A stretch of 64,000 bases of DNA, taken from positions 1 through 64,000 of the forward strand of contig MPNC01000005.1 of the NCBI GenBank assembly GCA_002238825.1, given 5' to 3'. Position 1 is the first letter of the stretch. Each line of letters begins with the position of its first letter. This document shows, piece after piece, positions 1-9,921 of the stretch. Source of the stretch: SAR202 cluster bacterium bin87. GTDB taxonomy: Bacteria > Chloroflexota > Dehalococcoidia > Lucifugimonadales > UBA3495. The position numbers and the translations under genes were made by a program. The notes under the pieces were generated by a model, which was not told the DNA's origin, made no database searches, and saw nothing but the letters and a program-made list of their open reading frames with translations.

Positions 1-3000
1 AACCGCATCCCCAAGGTCGACCCGGAGACCGGCCAGCCCCAGCGGGACGCCGACGGCAAGGTCGTCTACCACACCCGCACCGTCACCATGGCCGAGTACA
101 TCGCGCTGCTCGGAAACTACGCGCGCCAGGCCGAGACCCACGCCCAATACCTCGAGCGCATCGGGGCCACCCTGGAGAGCTGGGATAACAGCACGCCCTA
201 TGCGGACCTGACGCCGGCCCAGCGGTTCTTCTGGGTCCGCGGGAAGGGCGTACCGACCTACCGCACCGCCGACGGCGAGCTGCTCGGCACCGACGCCCTC
301 CTCGCCCGACACCCCACCGTGGACCGGCTGGTGGCGAACACAGCCACGCCCACCGCGCCAACCGCCCCCGACGGCGCCCAGCAGCGCCTGGCCTTCCAGG
401 CCGCATCCGCCGAGCTCAACACCATCCTCGAGACCGCCGAGCCCGAGGACGTGGCCGCCCTGCAGGACCTGGCCAACAGCCCCGCCGGACAGACCACCGT
501 CACCGTCGACCCCGACGGCGACGGCGGCAACCCGCCCCAGGAAATGACGCTGGCCGAATACATCAACCAGACCCTGATCCCCAACACCCAGCAGCGCCTG
601 GCCTACCAGGGCGCATCCGCCGAACTGGACCAAATCCTCGAGACCGCCGAGCCCGAGGATATCGCCGCCCTGCAGGCCCTGGCCAACAGCCCCGCCGGCA
701 GCGCCACCGTCACCGTCGACCCCGACGGCGACGGCGGCGACCCGCCCCAGGAGATGACGCTGGCCGAATACATCAACCGCACCCTGATCCCCAACACCCA
801 GCAGCGCCTGGCGGCCCGCGCCACCGATCCGCCGCAGGGCAGCCCGCCGGAGACCGCGCCGCCCGCCGCGACCGACACCCCACCGCCCACCCTGGTAGAT
901 GAGCTGGCCGCGCTGCGGGAGCGATACCCCGGGCGGAAGTTCGCCGTCACTCAGACCGGACGCATATATTCCGTCGGGCCGGATGATCCGCTGTACAACC
1001 TGGACGAAGCGGACGACGTCCAATACCACGCGCGCCGGTCCACGCTGAGCGATACCGAGCAATTTCACGTCGAGTCCCAGGATAAGACTGACCCGGGTGA
1101 TGGCGCTGGCGGCGGCGGCGGCGGCGGCGGGCGCCGCTACACCGTGGCCGACGACGGCACCGTAAAGTTCACCGAGAATGGCAAGACCTACACCGTCAGT
1201 GACGATAACCTGGCCGACGCCGTCCGCGCGGCCGCCGCCACCGGCGACGCCAGCGGCCTCACCGGAACCAACCAGCGGGTCACGGTGTCCGACGCCGCCG
1301 GCAACAAAATCACCGACAACTTCACACCCCAACCGGCCGATACGCAGGCAGCAACTCCGCAGGCCCTCGCCCAGCAGCGCGCCGACCTCCTGGCCCGGGC
1401 CGACCAGCTGGGCGTCGGATATCACCCCGAACGCCCCGACTTCGCCCAGGTCCTAGCCGACGTGAACACCGCCGTCGACAACCAGAACCGCGACTTCGTG
1501 AACCATTACCTGCCCGACACCGTCCCCGCTGGCCAGGCACCGACCCAGGAGCAGGTCGAGGCGGCCCAGGCGGTGGCGAACGACATCGCAGCCCTGGAGC
1601 GCGCCTCCGCGCCGTCCCGGGCCCGTGCGGCCGCCGACCTCGCAGCCCGCAACCGCGACTTCGTGAACTTCTACCTGCCCGACACCGTCCCCGCTGGCCA
1701 GGCACCGACCCAGGAGCAGATCAACCAGGCGTCCGCGGTGGCCGCCGATATCGCCTCCCTGCAGCGCACCTCCGCGCCATCGCAGGCCCGCGCGGCCGCC
1801 GACCTCGCAGCCACCGCCGAGCGCGTGTTGACCGACGGCGGGATCGACACCTCGGGGATGACTCCCCAGCAAAAGGTCGCCGCCGCACAGCAGGTCCAGC
1901 AGATGGCCTACCAAAACGCCGTATGGAGCGCCGAGCGAGTGTTGACCGACGGCGGAGTCGACACCTCGGGGATGAGCGACCAGCAAAAGGTCGCCGCCGC
2001 ACAGCAGGTCCAGCAGATGGCCCGCGACAACGCCTTGCGAGACTACTACGCCCAGAACAATCCGCTGTCCGACGAGGCCACGGCGCTGCCCTCAATGGTC
2101 CAGCGCGTTCAGGATGCGCAGCAGGCCGTTGCTGACGCCAGGATCGTGGTGCAAAAGGCGGAGGAACGCGCGGACCTGTTCAATGCCGACCTGGCCAACA
2201 GCGGGGAGCTGTCGACGGTTTACGACCGTCCCGACCTGCAGCAGGCCCGCGCCGATCTCGCGCGGGCAGAACGGCGCCTGGCGCATGAGATGGCGGCCCT
2301 GGAACTGACCCTGCCCTACGGCAGCCAACGCCAGCGGGTGCGCGACCTGGAGCTGATGCTGGAAAAGGCCCACGCACGCGGGCCACTGTACGATCCCGAT
2401 CAGTACGGCGAAGAAGCTTTTGCCGCCCTTGCGGGACGCCCTGACATTGCCCAGCTGGAGATCGACCTGGCCAATGCTAGGCGGGGATTACCGGAAGAGA
2501 TCGCCCGGCAGGCTCAGGAGACTGTGGCAATGGCCGCCGCGGTGGAACGCGCGGCCCAACAGCGTCTGCAGCAGGCGATCATCAACCGACGCGGCAATCG
2601 CGGTCGTCAGGAGGTGATCAACGCGCAGCGCGCTCTCAGCGCCGCCCAAGCCAGCCTGAACCAGGCGCAGGCCATCGCCGCGCAACGCCCGGATGCGACC
2701 GCTCCCTGGGACTCGACCAATTCGGCCTACGATTATGCAATGGACTTGCTGCGCCAGAGCCAACCGCCAGTGAGGACTTTGGCAGCCGGCTATGCGGACA
2801 GCGTGGTGCCCTCGGCCGCCGCCATGGCCCAGGCCCGCATGGAGGTGGCCAATAATCCCGCGGCTATGGGTTATTCTGCGGCCGCAAGATACGGGGGCCC
2901 GTCCGACACTCTCATCCATAATCGAGCACAGCAGATTCAAGCGGCAATGGATGCTGGAGGCTGGAATTGGCGACGGGTATTGGCAGCCGATGATGCAGAC

Positions 3001-6000
3001 CGGATGCGCGCCTCAGTGTCCGTCGACATGCCCATCACCCAGGGGATGCTGCGGGACGCGTGGTACGGCCTGAGCAATCAATACCACCGGATCGGCGAGG
3101 GCGAGACCGATGTTCGGGATCAGCCGATCAACCTGTCCGCCATCGACTTCGTGCCGGTATATGGGACCGCCATAGACGCCCTGTCGCGCGGCCGCGACGG
3201 TTACAGCCGTGGCGACCTGGCCTGGATCGCCGCCGGTGGCGCCCTGGACGTGCTGCCGCTGCCCGGTCCGGGCACCGTCATCCGGGCCGGCACGCGGACC
3301 GGCATCAAGTCCCTGGACGCCATCAACGCCCTGCGCGGCACACGCTTGTCCGGCGTCGCAACCTACTTCGGAGACCAACCGATCCCAATGAACTGGCGCA
3401 ACTACGTGCCGCCCAAGCCGTCCATCAACCTCATGCCCGGTTTCCGGATGTTCCAGGAGATTGAAACCGGCGTGGGGCGCATCCCGCTCGGCGGCGCGTT
3501 GAAGATGCCGACGAGCATGCACGGCCAGCTGGTGCAGCCCGGAGGCCCCTGGCGATTCGTGCGGGACATCGATCCCAGGTTCGCCCCGAGTCCGGAGCAC
3601 GCGGACTTTTACGCACGCACGCTCCGCGATCCCGCCGCAGTGCCAATCATGGCCCGGGGTGATTCCACCCGCCAGGTGCTGGACACGGTGACGGCGGACT
3701 GGATGGCCACCGGCCAGCCCGGGCCGCGCACGTTCACGACGGTTGACGACGCGGGCCGGATGCAGGTGCTGGAGGTGGACTATCGCCCGTCCCCGCTGGG
3801 ACTGGTCCTGGCGGAGAAGACCGGCGTGGGGCAGGCGTTCCACGCCTCGCCCTTTGCGCGAGAGGTGGTGGGCAGCCCCACCAGCGATCTGACCATGCTG
3901 GGCGACATCGGCGCGCCCAATGCGCTCCTGCCCTCCAACGTGCGGGCCGACGTGGTGGGGCGCACCGGCGAGATCTACCGCGCCGATGTGCCGATCAAGA
4001 TGCAGGGCGGCCGGCCGATGCCCATGCAGGAGCAGGCGGGTTTCGTCGCTCCGGGGACCCCGGTGCAGGGTTACCAGCTGGGAGCGGCGGTGGGCACTCC
4101 CGGCGGGATCAAGTCCGGGCTGGGCATTCTCAACGTGGACCCGCGCGGCAACCAGCTGCTGGCCAGCGCGTCGCGTCCAAACCTGGTCCGCTCCGAAGTC
4201 GAGAGCATCACGCCGTTGGGCGACCAGTGGCGGGCCGGGCGTGAAATACCAGTCACCGAAGAACTGGCGATATTGCAGCGCGCCGATCAGCTGTATCCCG
4301 GCAACCGGGCCCGCGCTGAGGCATCGGCTCGCCAGGAGCTCGAACGGCGCGTGTTCGGAAGCAGGACCGACACACCGACCTATCTGCCGGCGAACGCCCA
4401 GGGACCGGCCGGAGACCTGCGGCCAAGCGCCGTGGCCATGATCTACGACCCGAAGCAGGACGCCGTGCTCATGGTACAGGGCGCTTACGGCAAGGGACGG
4501 CGCGGCAAGTGGCAGTCGCCAGGCGGTCTGATCGACCCGGGCGAAGATGCGGCGCAGGCCGCGGTCCGCGAGGCGCTGGAGGAGACCGGCGTCACCGGCC
4601 GCATCCGGATGAAGGCTGCAGAGGACAATGCCATCAACCATCACGTCTTCGGCGTGGAATACCGGTCGGGAACGCCCAAGGCGCAGCCAGGCGAGGCGCT
4701 GGCCATCAAATGGGTGCCCTACGATGACGTGCTCAACAAGCGGATCAACATGTCGTTCCCGGAGGCGGAGATCGAGGCGCTGAGGCGGCTGCGGGAGTAC
4801 CAGCGCACCGGCCAGCAGCCCAGGCTGCCGCACACCGAGCCGCTGCGGGTGAAGGCCGACCTTACCGGCCAACAGCAGGCCAACCCCTATGGCGACATCC
4901 TGCCGCACTCGGTGCCGGTGGCCCAGGAAATCCCAGTCGGCATCGGGACGCGGTTTCGCGCCGACGATGGCGAGATCGTCTCACCCGTCTACTACCACAC
5001 GTCCCCAGAGAAGCTTACCCGCGCGGACATCCGCCGGATCAACCGCATGGGTTTGCGCAACTGGATTCGGGACCCGTTCGGCCGATACCGGGTGCCCGGG
5101 GCCGACGCGAAAGGCGAGGACGCCTGGCGCCAGACCCTGCGCAGCAACTTCGCAGTTGTGGAAACCGACCCGGTGACATACACTCAACGTCTCGCCGCGG
5201 GCGCGACGACGCCACCGTTGCGGCATTTCGGACCCAGACCAGTGGCCGGCAGTTCCAAGGCCCTGGACGAGCTGGGCGATGCGCTGGCGGATAGGGCGAG
5301 CCGCCGCGCGGACGGGAACCGGCTGGCGCGTGATGTGTCATTCGAGATACCCGTGGATCTGAACTACGGCAGCAACCTGTTTGCTCGGGCATGGAGGGCA
5401 GATGAACCAAAACGCATCGAAGACGAGGCAGATGCCGATAGCCGTAATATTGATCGGAATAGGGACGATTTTGGTGTTGCTCGGCCTTTGGGCGAGCTTG
5501 ACCCACCTCTTCGCGGGGAACTACTGGTCAGCGGGCCCGATGGGGTTGTGTACCGTGGGGCTATGGCTCGTCATGATGGTGTACGCAGCCCGGAGCTCGC
5601 GCCCGCCGAAGTCGTAACGCCGGCCCCGAGCGAGCTGCCCGCCCGCGTCCCGGGCGAAGTCCCAGGAGAGGTCCCGGGCGAAGTCCCGAGCGAGCTGCCC
5701 GCCCGCGTCCCGGGCGAAGTCCCAGGAGAGGTCCCGGGCGAAGTCCCAGGAGAGGTCCCGGGCGAAGTCCCAGGAGAGGTCCCGGGCGAAGTCCCGAGCG
5801 AGCTGCCCGCCCGCGTCCCGGGCGAAGTCCCAGGAGAGGTCCCGGGCGAAGTCCCAGGAGAGGTCCCGGGCGAAGTCCCGCCAACCACGCCTCCGCCAAC
5901 TACACCGCCAACCACGCCTCCGCCAACTACGCCTCCCAGGCGCCCTCCGCGGCGCCCTCCGCAACGCCCACCCGGTGATCCCGACAAAAACCCCGAGCAA

Positions 6001-6456
6001 TTTACGACCGTCCCCAGGGAGGGCGCTTATCCCCGGGTGGTGGAGCACCTGGAGATAGCCAAAGTCCGGACCGACGTGGATACACACCAGGTCACGGCCG
6101 AACTCCTGGAGCCCATGCCCGGGGCCGAGGTGGTGCTCTACGACTTCACCAGCCCCATCGAGGGCACGCGGATCAGCGGCCACGCCCAATACGACGTGAC
6201 GTCCGACGGCATAATCAACTTCACCGCCCGCCCCGTCATCGACCGCGAGGACGCCATCCTCGAAATCCCGCAGTACGACTTCGCCAGCTCCCGCGCCCAG
6301 ACCGGGGCCGAGGCCGAGGCCGGCCGATACTTCAAGGGCAATCCCGGCCTCGACCGACGCCAACAGGAAAACCGGGTGAGCAACCTACCAGGGCCGCCAC
6401 GAAAGAAGTCAGCAGCTCCCCGCAAGCCTCGCTGGGGCGGATATCGCGGCCGCTAA
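1..6456 (+). CDS. Giant phage/polymorphic-toxin-like protein, partial at 5' end; internal duplicated modules, pretoxin-like segment, Nudix domain, PGEV repeats
   Basis: Frame 1 open from base 1 to 6456. Repeated ~70-aa modules (QQRLA.QxASAEL...MTLAEYIN.TLIPNT). Pretoxin-like IDFVPVYGTAIDALSRGRDGYSRGDLAWIAAGGALDVLP. Nudix box GGLIDPGEDAAQAAVREALEETGV. Confidence 0.8.
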   Translation, partial: NRIPKVDPETGQPQRDADGKVVYHTRTVTMAEYIALLGNYARQAETHAQYLERIGATLESWDNSTPYADLTPAQRFFWVRGKGVPTYRTADGELLGTDALLARHPTVDRLVANTATPTAPTAPDGAQQRLAFQAASAELNTILETAEPEDVAALQDLANSPAGQTTVTVDPDGDGGNPPQEMTLAEYINQTLIPNTQQRLAYQGASAELDQILETAEPEDIAALQALANSPAGSATVTVDPDGDGGDPPQEMTLAEYINRTLIPNTQQRLAARATDPPQGSPPETAPPAATDTPPPTLVDELAALRERYPGRKFAVTQTGRIYSVGPDDPLYNLDEADDVQYHARRSTLSDTEQFHVESQDKTDPGDGAGGGGGGGGRRYTVADDGTVKFTENGKTYTVSDDNLADAVRAAAATGDASGLTGTNQRVTVSDAAGNKITDNFTPQPADTQAATPQALAQQRADLLARADQLGVGYHPERPDFAQVLADVNTAVDNQNRDFVNHYLPDTVPAGQAPTQEQVEAAQAVANDIAALERASAPSRARAAADLAARNRDFVNFYLPDTVPAGQAPTQEQINQASAVAADIASLQRTSAPSQARAAADLAATAERVLTDGGIDTSGMTPQQKVAAAQQVQQMAYQNAVWSAERVLTDGGVDTSGMSDQQKVAAAQQVQQMARDNALRDYYAQNNPLSDEATALPSMVQRVQDAQQAVADARIVVQKAEERADLFNADLANSGELSTVYDRPDLQQARADLARAERRLAHEMAALELTLPYGSQRQRVRDLELMLEKAHARGPLYDPDQYGEEAFAALAGRPDIAQLEIDLANARRGLPEEIARQAQETVAMAAAVERAAQQRLQQAIINRRGNRGRQEVINAQRALSAAQASLNQAQAIAAQRPDATAPWDSTNSAYDYAMDLLRQSQPPVRTLAAGYADSVVPSAAAMAQARMEVANNPAAMGYSAAARYGGPSDTLIHNRAQQIQAAMDAGGWNWRRVLAADDADRMRASVSVDMPITQGMLRDAWYGLSNQYHRIGEGETDVRDQPINLSAIDFVPVYGTAIDALSRGRDGYSRGDLAWIAAGGALDVLPLPGPGTVIRAGTRTGIKSLDAINALRGTRLSGVATYFGDQPIPMNWRNYVPPKPSINLMPGFRMFQEIETGVGRIPLGGALKMPTSMHGQLVQPGGPWRFVRDIDPRFAPSPEHADFYARTLRDPAAVPIMARGDSTRQVLDTVTADWMATGQPGPRTFTTVDDAGRMQVLEVDYRPSPLGLVLAEKTGVGQAFHASPFAREVVGSPTSDLTMLGDIGAPNALLPSNVRADVVGRTGEIYRADVPIKMQGGRPMPMQEQAGFVAPGTPVQGYQLGAAVGTPGGIKSGLGILNVDPRGNQLLASASRPNLVRSEVESITPLGDQWRAGREIPVTEELAILQRADQLYPGNRARAEASARQELERRVFGSRTDTPTYLPANAQGPAGDLRPSAVAMIYDPKQDAVLMVQGAYGKGRRGKWQSPGGLIDPGEDAAQAAVREALEETGVTGRIRMKAAEDNAINHHVFGVEYRSGTPKAQPGEALAIKWVPYDDVLNKRINMSFPEAEIEALRRLREYQRTGQQPRLPHTEPLRVKADLTGQQQANPYGDILPHSVPVAQEIPVGIGTRFRADDGEIVSPVYYHTSPEKLTRADIRRINRMGLRNWIRDPFGRYRVPGADAKGEDAWRQTLRSNFAVVETDPVTYTQRLAAGATTPPLRHFGPRPVAGSSKALDELGDALADRASRRADGNRLARDVSFEIPVDLNYGSNLFARAWRADEPKRIEDEADADSRNIDRNRDDFGVARPLGELDPPLRGELLVSGPDGVVYRGAMARHDGVRSPELAPAEVVTPAPSELPARVPGEVPGEVPGEVPSELPARVPGEVPGEVPGEVPGEVPGEVPGEVPGEVPSELPARVPGEVPGEVPGEVPGEVPGEVPPTTPPPTTPPTTPPPTTPPRRPPRRPPQRPPGDPDKNPEQFTTVPREGAYPRVVEHLEIAKVRTDVDTHQVTAELLEPMPGAEVVLYDFTSPIEGTRISGHAQYDVTSDGIINFTARPVIDREDAILEIPQYDFASSRAQTGAEAEAGRYFKGNPGLDRRQQENRVSNLPGPPRKKSAAPRKPRWGGYRGR
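5402..5617 (+). CDS. Overlapping small two-TM, holin-like protein (candidate)
   Basis: Alternate frame inside the giant ORF. GGAGGG 3 nt before ATG; hydrophobic MNQNASKTRQMPIAVILIGIGTILVLLGLWASLTHLFAGNYWSAGPMGLCTVGLWLVMMVYAARSSRPPKS. Confidence 0.45.
   Translation: MNQNASKTRQMPIAVILIGIGTILVLLGLWASLTHLFAGNYWSAGPMGLCTVGLWLVMMVYAARSSRPPKS
5614..5880 (+). repeat. Tandem 24-bp repeats (GTCCCGGGCGAAGTCCCAGGAGAG) in a larger PSELPARVPGEV super-repeat
   Basis: Direct reading; encodes (VPGE)n with three PSELPAR interruptions. Confidence 0.95.
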
Positions 6457-7325
6457 TGGTACGGGTGCTCCGCGGGCGGTGGCTCCTCCGCGGGCGCTTT
6501 CCCTACCTTGCCCTGGAGCTTTCCCACCGCCCGCTTGACCAGCCCGCGCCGCATGATCTGCCACGCCGCCACGCCGAGCACCAAAACGCCACCGACCCAC
6601 AGGAAATAGTCGGCTCCGCCTCTGGCCTCCTGGTCAGGAGGAGTCGGGGCCACGTCGTCCGCAGCCTCCGGCGTCGGCGACGGCTCCACCGTGGGCTCCG
6701 CCTCCAGCGTAGGCTCCGCGTCCACAGTCGCAGTCGGCTCCACCGTGGCCGTGGGCTCCAGCGTGGCCGTGGGCAACACCTCCAGCTCAGGGACCGGAGT
6801 ACCGGCGCCCTCCGCGACCGGAGCAGCATCAGCCGACGGCCCCACAGTCGGAGTGGGCTCCGCAGGCACGTCCACGATCCACACCGTGGTCAGCCGACTG
6901 GCACGCGTTGGGAACGACAGGTTCTCCGACCAGCCCACGATCTCGAGCGTATAGGTCTCCGCCGGCTCGGCCTCAGCATCGGCGAGCGCCGACACCTCGA
7001 TCACCCCGGTCAGATTAAACGCCACCCGACTGGCCACATCGACCCCGTCAAAGTCGAGGCCCAACGTGGCGGAATCATCGGGATTTTCATAGAGGACGTA
7101 ATCGACCCAGGCGCCCTCCGCGACATATTCGCTGGCCACCAGGCGCACCGTTACGGATTGCCCCTCGGCCACCTCGATCCAGGCAGGCTTGATCACCACC
7201 GCGCACGGGCAGTCCGCGAACACGGGCCGCGGGGCACGCCACCCGAACACCAGCACCATCACCACAGCCGCGACCGCGATAGCCAGATAAATACAAGCAA
7301 ATAGCCATATGACACGCCGGTCCAT
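6453..7325 (-). CDS. Membrane-anchored protein with Calx-beta-like extracellular domain and Pro/Glu/Thr-rich linker
   Basis: N-terminal TM, VTVRLVASEYVAEGAWVDYVLYE...TYTLEIVG, low-complexity PTATLEPTATVEP, C-terminal TM. Confidence 0.65.
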   Translation of the reverse strand: MDRRVIWLFACIYLAIAVAAVVMVLVFGWRAPRPVFADCPCAVVIKPAWIEVAEGQSVTVRLVASEYVAEGAWVDYVLYENPDDSATLGLDFDGVDVASRVAFNLTGVIEVSALADAEAEPAETYTLEIVGWSENLSFPTRASRLTTVWIVDVPAEPTPTVGPSADAAPVAEGAGTPVPELEVLPTATLEPTATVEPTATVDAEPTLEAEPTVEPSPTPEAADDVAPTPPDQEARGGADYFLWVGGVLVLGVAAWQIMRRGLVKRAVGKLQGKVGKAPAEEPPPAEHPYH

Positions 7326-7399
7326 GCCCCAAGTTTACATCACCCCGACCGCGCTATAATTGTCATGGGCGAGCACCCGCTCCAGGGACCGCGCAAGCG

Positions 7400-7861
7400 A
7401 TGAGGAGGACGGGACTTGCCCAACGTCATTTCAGGGAGCTGATCATGGTTCGATTGCTTTCGATTGCGGCATGCACTACCGCCATCATCGCTCTGGCTTG
7501 GGCCAGCGCCCCGATAGTGGAATACGCAGCCCTGGTCCAGGCGGACGGAATATCATCCTGCGTCACAGAGACCAATCCTCACCACCCCCAGCGAGCGCAA
7601 TGCCTGCTCCACGCCATCGCTTACCCTCCCGACCACATACCCTGGTGGGAGACATACCTCAAAGCCGCGGCCCTGCGCATGGACCTGGCGCTCCTGGCCT
7701 GCGTATACACCGCGACGGCGGTCACGAGCTGGCTGACAGCCAAGATGACTGCACTGATCTACCATAGTCTCCAGGATTACGAAAACCGCCGCCCCCAAGC
7801 GACGAAACCCGGCCATAAACCAGCTGACGCGGATCCCGGTTGGCGACGGAATTCGGAATAG
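7400..7861 (+). CDS. Hypothetical membrane protein
   Basis: ORF with two hydrophobic segments. Confidence 0.5.
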   Translation: MRRTGLAQRHFRELIMVRLLSIAACTTAIIALAWASAPIVEYAALVQADGISSCVTETNPHHPQRAQCLLHAIAYPPDHIPWWETYLKAAALRMDLALLACVYTATAVTSWLTAKMTALIYHSLQDYENRRPQATKPGHKPADADPGWRRNSE

Positions 7862-7964
7862 AACACCCGCCGAAACCCAGCGACGAAAACCGCCACGGGG
7901 CCGCCGGCCAGCGCCCCCGAACAAACCGGTTTACGTAACATATATTGTTCGACCCTGGGGCGCC

Positions 7965-7986
7965 CGACTTTTCCCGGGAAAAGTCG
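7965..7986. repeat. 22-bp perfect palindrome CGACTTTTCCCGGGAAAAGTCG
   Basis: Direct reading; no loop. Confidence 0.95.
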
Positions 7987-8000
7987 CCACGAGCAGACGC

Positions 8001-8042
8001 TTGACGGGTTCTATCAGACTCGCTATTATGGGGTCTATCAGA
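8001..8042 (+). promoter_or_regulatory. Sigma70-like promoter (TTGACG-17-TATTAT) with flanking TCTATCAGA direct repeats
   Basis: -35 at 8001-8006, -10 at 8024-8029; TCTATCAGA at 8010-8018 and 8034-8042. Confidence 0.6.
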
Positions 8043-8083
8043 GCAGCGCACCCATACCGACGCTGCCATACGGAGGCTCCGAT

Positions 8084-8440
8084 ATGACGAGCATACCAAC
8101 ACCACGGTCCCAAGTCGCAGAGCAGGAATGCCCTGGTTGCGGGGAGACATTCAGCGACGCGGGTCTGCACCTGACGACCTGCCCGACCTACATCGAGCCC
8201 CAAAATTACGACTTCGGATTTTGGGGAACCTGGCAAGCATGGGAGCAGACCATCGGCATCTCCACTGAGGAGGCCTGGATGGCAGCCGTACAGGCCCACA
8301 TGGGGTGGTCAAACGCCAGCCCGGAGAGGGCTCGCGATCAACTGGACTCGAAGCTGGGGAGACACTACGCCGACCTGGTCATCGACCGCCTGATGGCCGG
8401 CCAAAGCTTGGCCGATGCGCTGGCCGGTCGGCGACAATAA
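8084..8440 (+). CDS. Small Cys/His zinc-finger-like protein
   Basis: EQECPGCGETFSDAGLHLTTC; paralogous motif in the 8666 ORF. Confidence 0.65.
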   Translation: MTSIPTPRSQVAEQECPGCGETFSDAGLHLTTCPTYIEPQNYDFGFWGTWQAWEQTIGISTEEAWMAAVQAHMGWSNASPERARDQLDSKLGRHYADLVIDRLMAGQSLADALAGRRQ

Positions 8441-8665
8441 AGAAACGCGCCACCGGCAGGAGACCAGAAACCAACCGCACGACCCGCCGCTAGACGGAGG
8501 TAGACACTCCATGAAAGACCGGATCATTACCATCGCAGCATATCTCTTTGTGTGCACAGCTGGAGCCGTGTACCTATACGCCACCCTCGTGATGGTGGGC
8601 CTGCACATGGACTGAGAAGTCGACCTCCATACCCAGGCCGCTCACCTACGCAGGAGAACACCGAT

Positions 8666-8896
8666 ATGCCTAGAATCTCAATCACACGGATCCCGGTCCG
8701 AGAGCAAGAATGCCCCGCCTGTGGCGAGACATTCAGGATGAATGACGGAGGCCGGCACCTGAAGAACTGCTTAGCCTACCAGGACCGCGCCGCAGCGTTG
8801 GTGGCCGACTGGGAGGATGAGAACGGGGTCTGGTGGACCTACGACCACGACGAAAGCCAATGGCGCCGAAGGACCAGGAGCCCACAGGAGGCGTAA
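8666..8896 (+). CDS. Small Cys/His zinc-finger-like protein, paralog of 8084 ORF
   Basis: EQECPACGETFRMNDGGRHLKNC. Confidence 0.65.
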   Translation: MPRISITRIPVREQECPACGETFRMNDGGRHLKNCLAYQDRAAALVADWEDENGVWWTYDHDESQWRRRTRSPQEA

Positions 8897-8899
8897 CCC

Positions 8900-9130
8900 A
8901 TGAAGACGATAGCGCGATGGGCCAGGTCCATCATCAGATCAGAGGACGTCGCGGCAGTATGTTTGCTATCAGCGGTACCGTTGGGAGGCATCGCCGCCGT
9001 GGAGGCCGGCACCGCAACTGAATCGAGGGTCCTGGCCATTGCCGCCATGTTCGCTACCTTCGGACTGCTAACAGCATCATCAATTGCAATACTCCTGCTT
9101 AGACACTGCTGCCCACCCGAACGAAAATAA
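8900..9130 (+). CDS. Small membrane protein
   Basis: ATG 4 bp after the previous stop; two hydrophobic segments. Confidence 0.5.
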   Translation: MKTIARWARSIIRSEDVAAVCLLSAVPLGGIAAVEAGTATESRVLAIAAMFATFGLLTASSIAILLLRHCCPPERK

Positions 9131-9311
9131 GCGCCATGCCCTACAAAGATAAAGCCCAGGAACTGGCCGCGAAACGCAAGACCGCAGCCAAACGGAGAGC
9201 AGCGGGGCTCTGCAGCCGATGCAACACCCCCAGGCTCCCAGACGACTCGCGCTGCCAGGCCCACCGCGACGCCGAGCGCAAACAGCCCGCGACAACCAAA
9301 GGAGTAGAAGC

Positions 9312-9641
9312 GTGACGACCGACAGCAACCCACATGACAAAACCCCCTGGCAGCCGCGCGGCGAGGTAGACGAGCAGAACCTTCAGGAGCTGAGAGAGGA
9401 CATCCGCAAGTTCGGAATGCGGCCGCCGCCCATAGACATAGAAAGATACCTGCGTGACGAAGAAACGACCACCGGCATCCACGACCGGATCATCGCCGCG
9501 TGGCCGCACCTGGGCCTCGTAGCCGACCGAGCCCGCCAGGGAGACCTGCACGCCCGTAAGGTCGTGGCCACCACCGTACTCATGGGCGCTATCCGCAGCC
9601 CCTTGACCCTGCATGACATACGGGACATCAGCAAATGGTAG
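9312..9641 (+). CDS. Hypothetical phage-type protein
   Basis: GTG-start ORF co-directional with neighbours. Confidence 0.4.
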   Translation: MTTDSNPHDKTPWQPRGEVDEQNLQELREDIRKFGMRPPPIDIERYLRDEETTTGIHDRIIAAWPHLGLVADRARQGDLHARKVVATTVLMGAIRSPLTLHDIRDISKW

Positions 9642-9921
9642 CCAAACCCGGCTGACGCCACCAGCCGCCGTCACGGAGCTCCTCACGGGGCTCCGTTTTA
9701 GGTTTCTGGCGCCCACACAGGACCCGTTTGCGCCTCGGACGCACAAGTCCCCTTCCGGCCCGCGAAACGCGAGCCAGGGCCCTCCAGCGCACGCCGTGAG
9801 CCCTCCCTGACCACCCGCGCGACCGCCTGCCACCCTAACAGGTGATGGAGGTGATGGATTGCTGGTATGGCGGCGCACCCCCGGCGTAGAATTGGGCCAT
9901 AACCTAACCAGGGAGGCCCCA

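Noticed and set aside
3013-4908. 631-aa minus-strand ORF and similar long antisense ORFs (e.g. 37743-39761, 25627-27144)
   Set aside because: Shadow ORFs opposite clear coding sequence in GC-rich DNA; no domain-like composition.
5614-5880. CRISPR-like array
   Set aside because: Contiguous in-frame coding repeats with no unique spacers.
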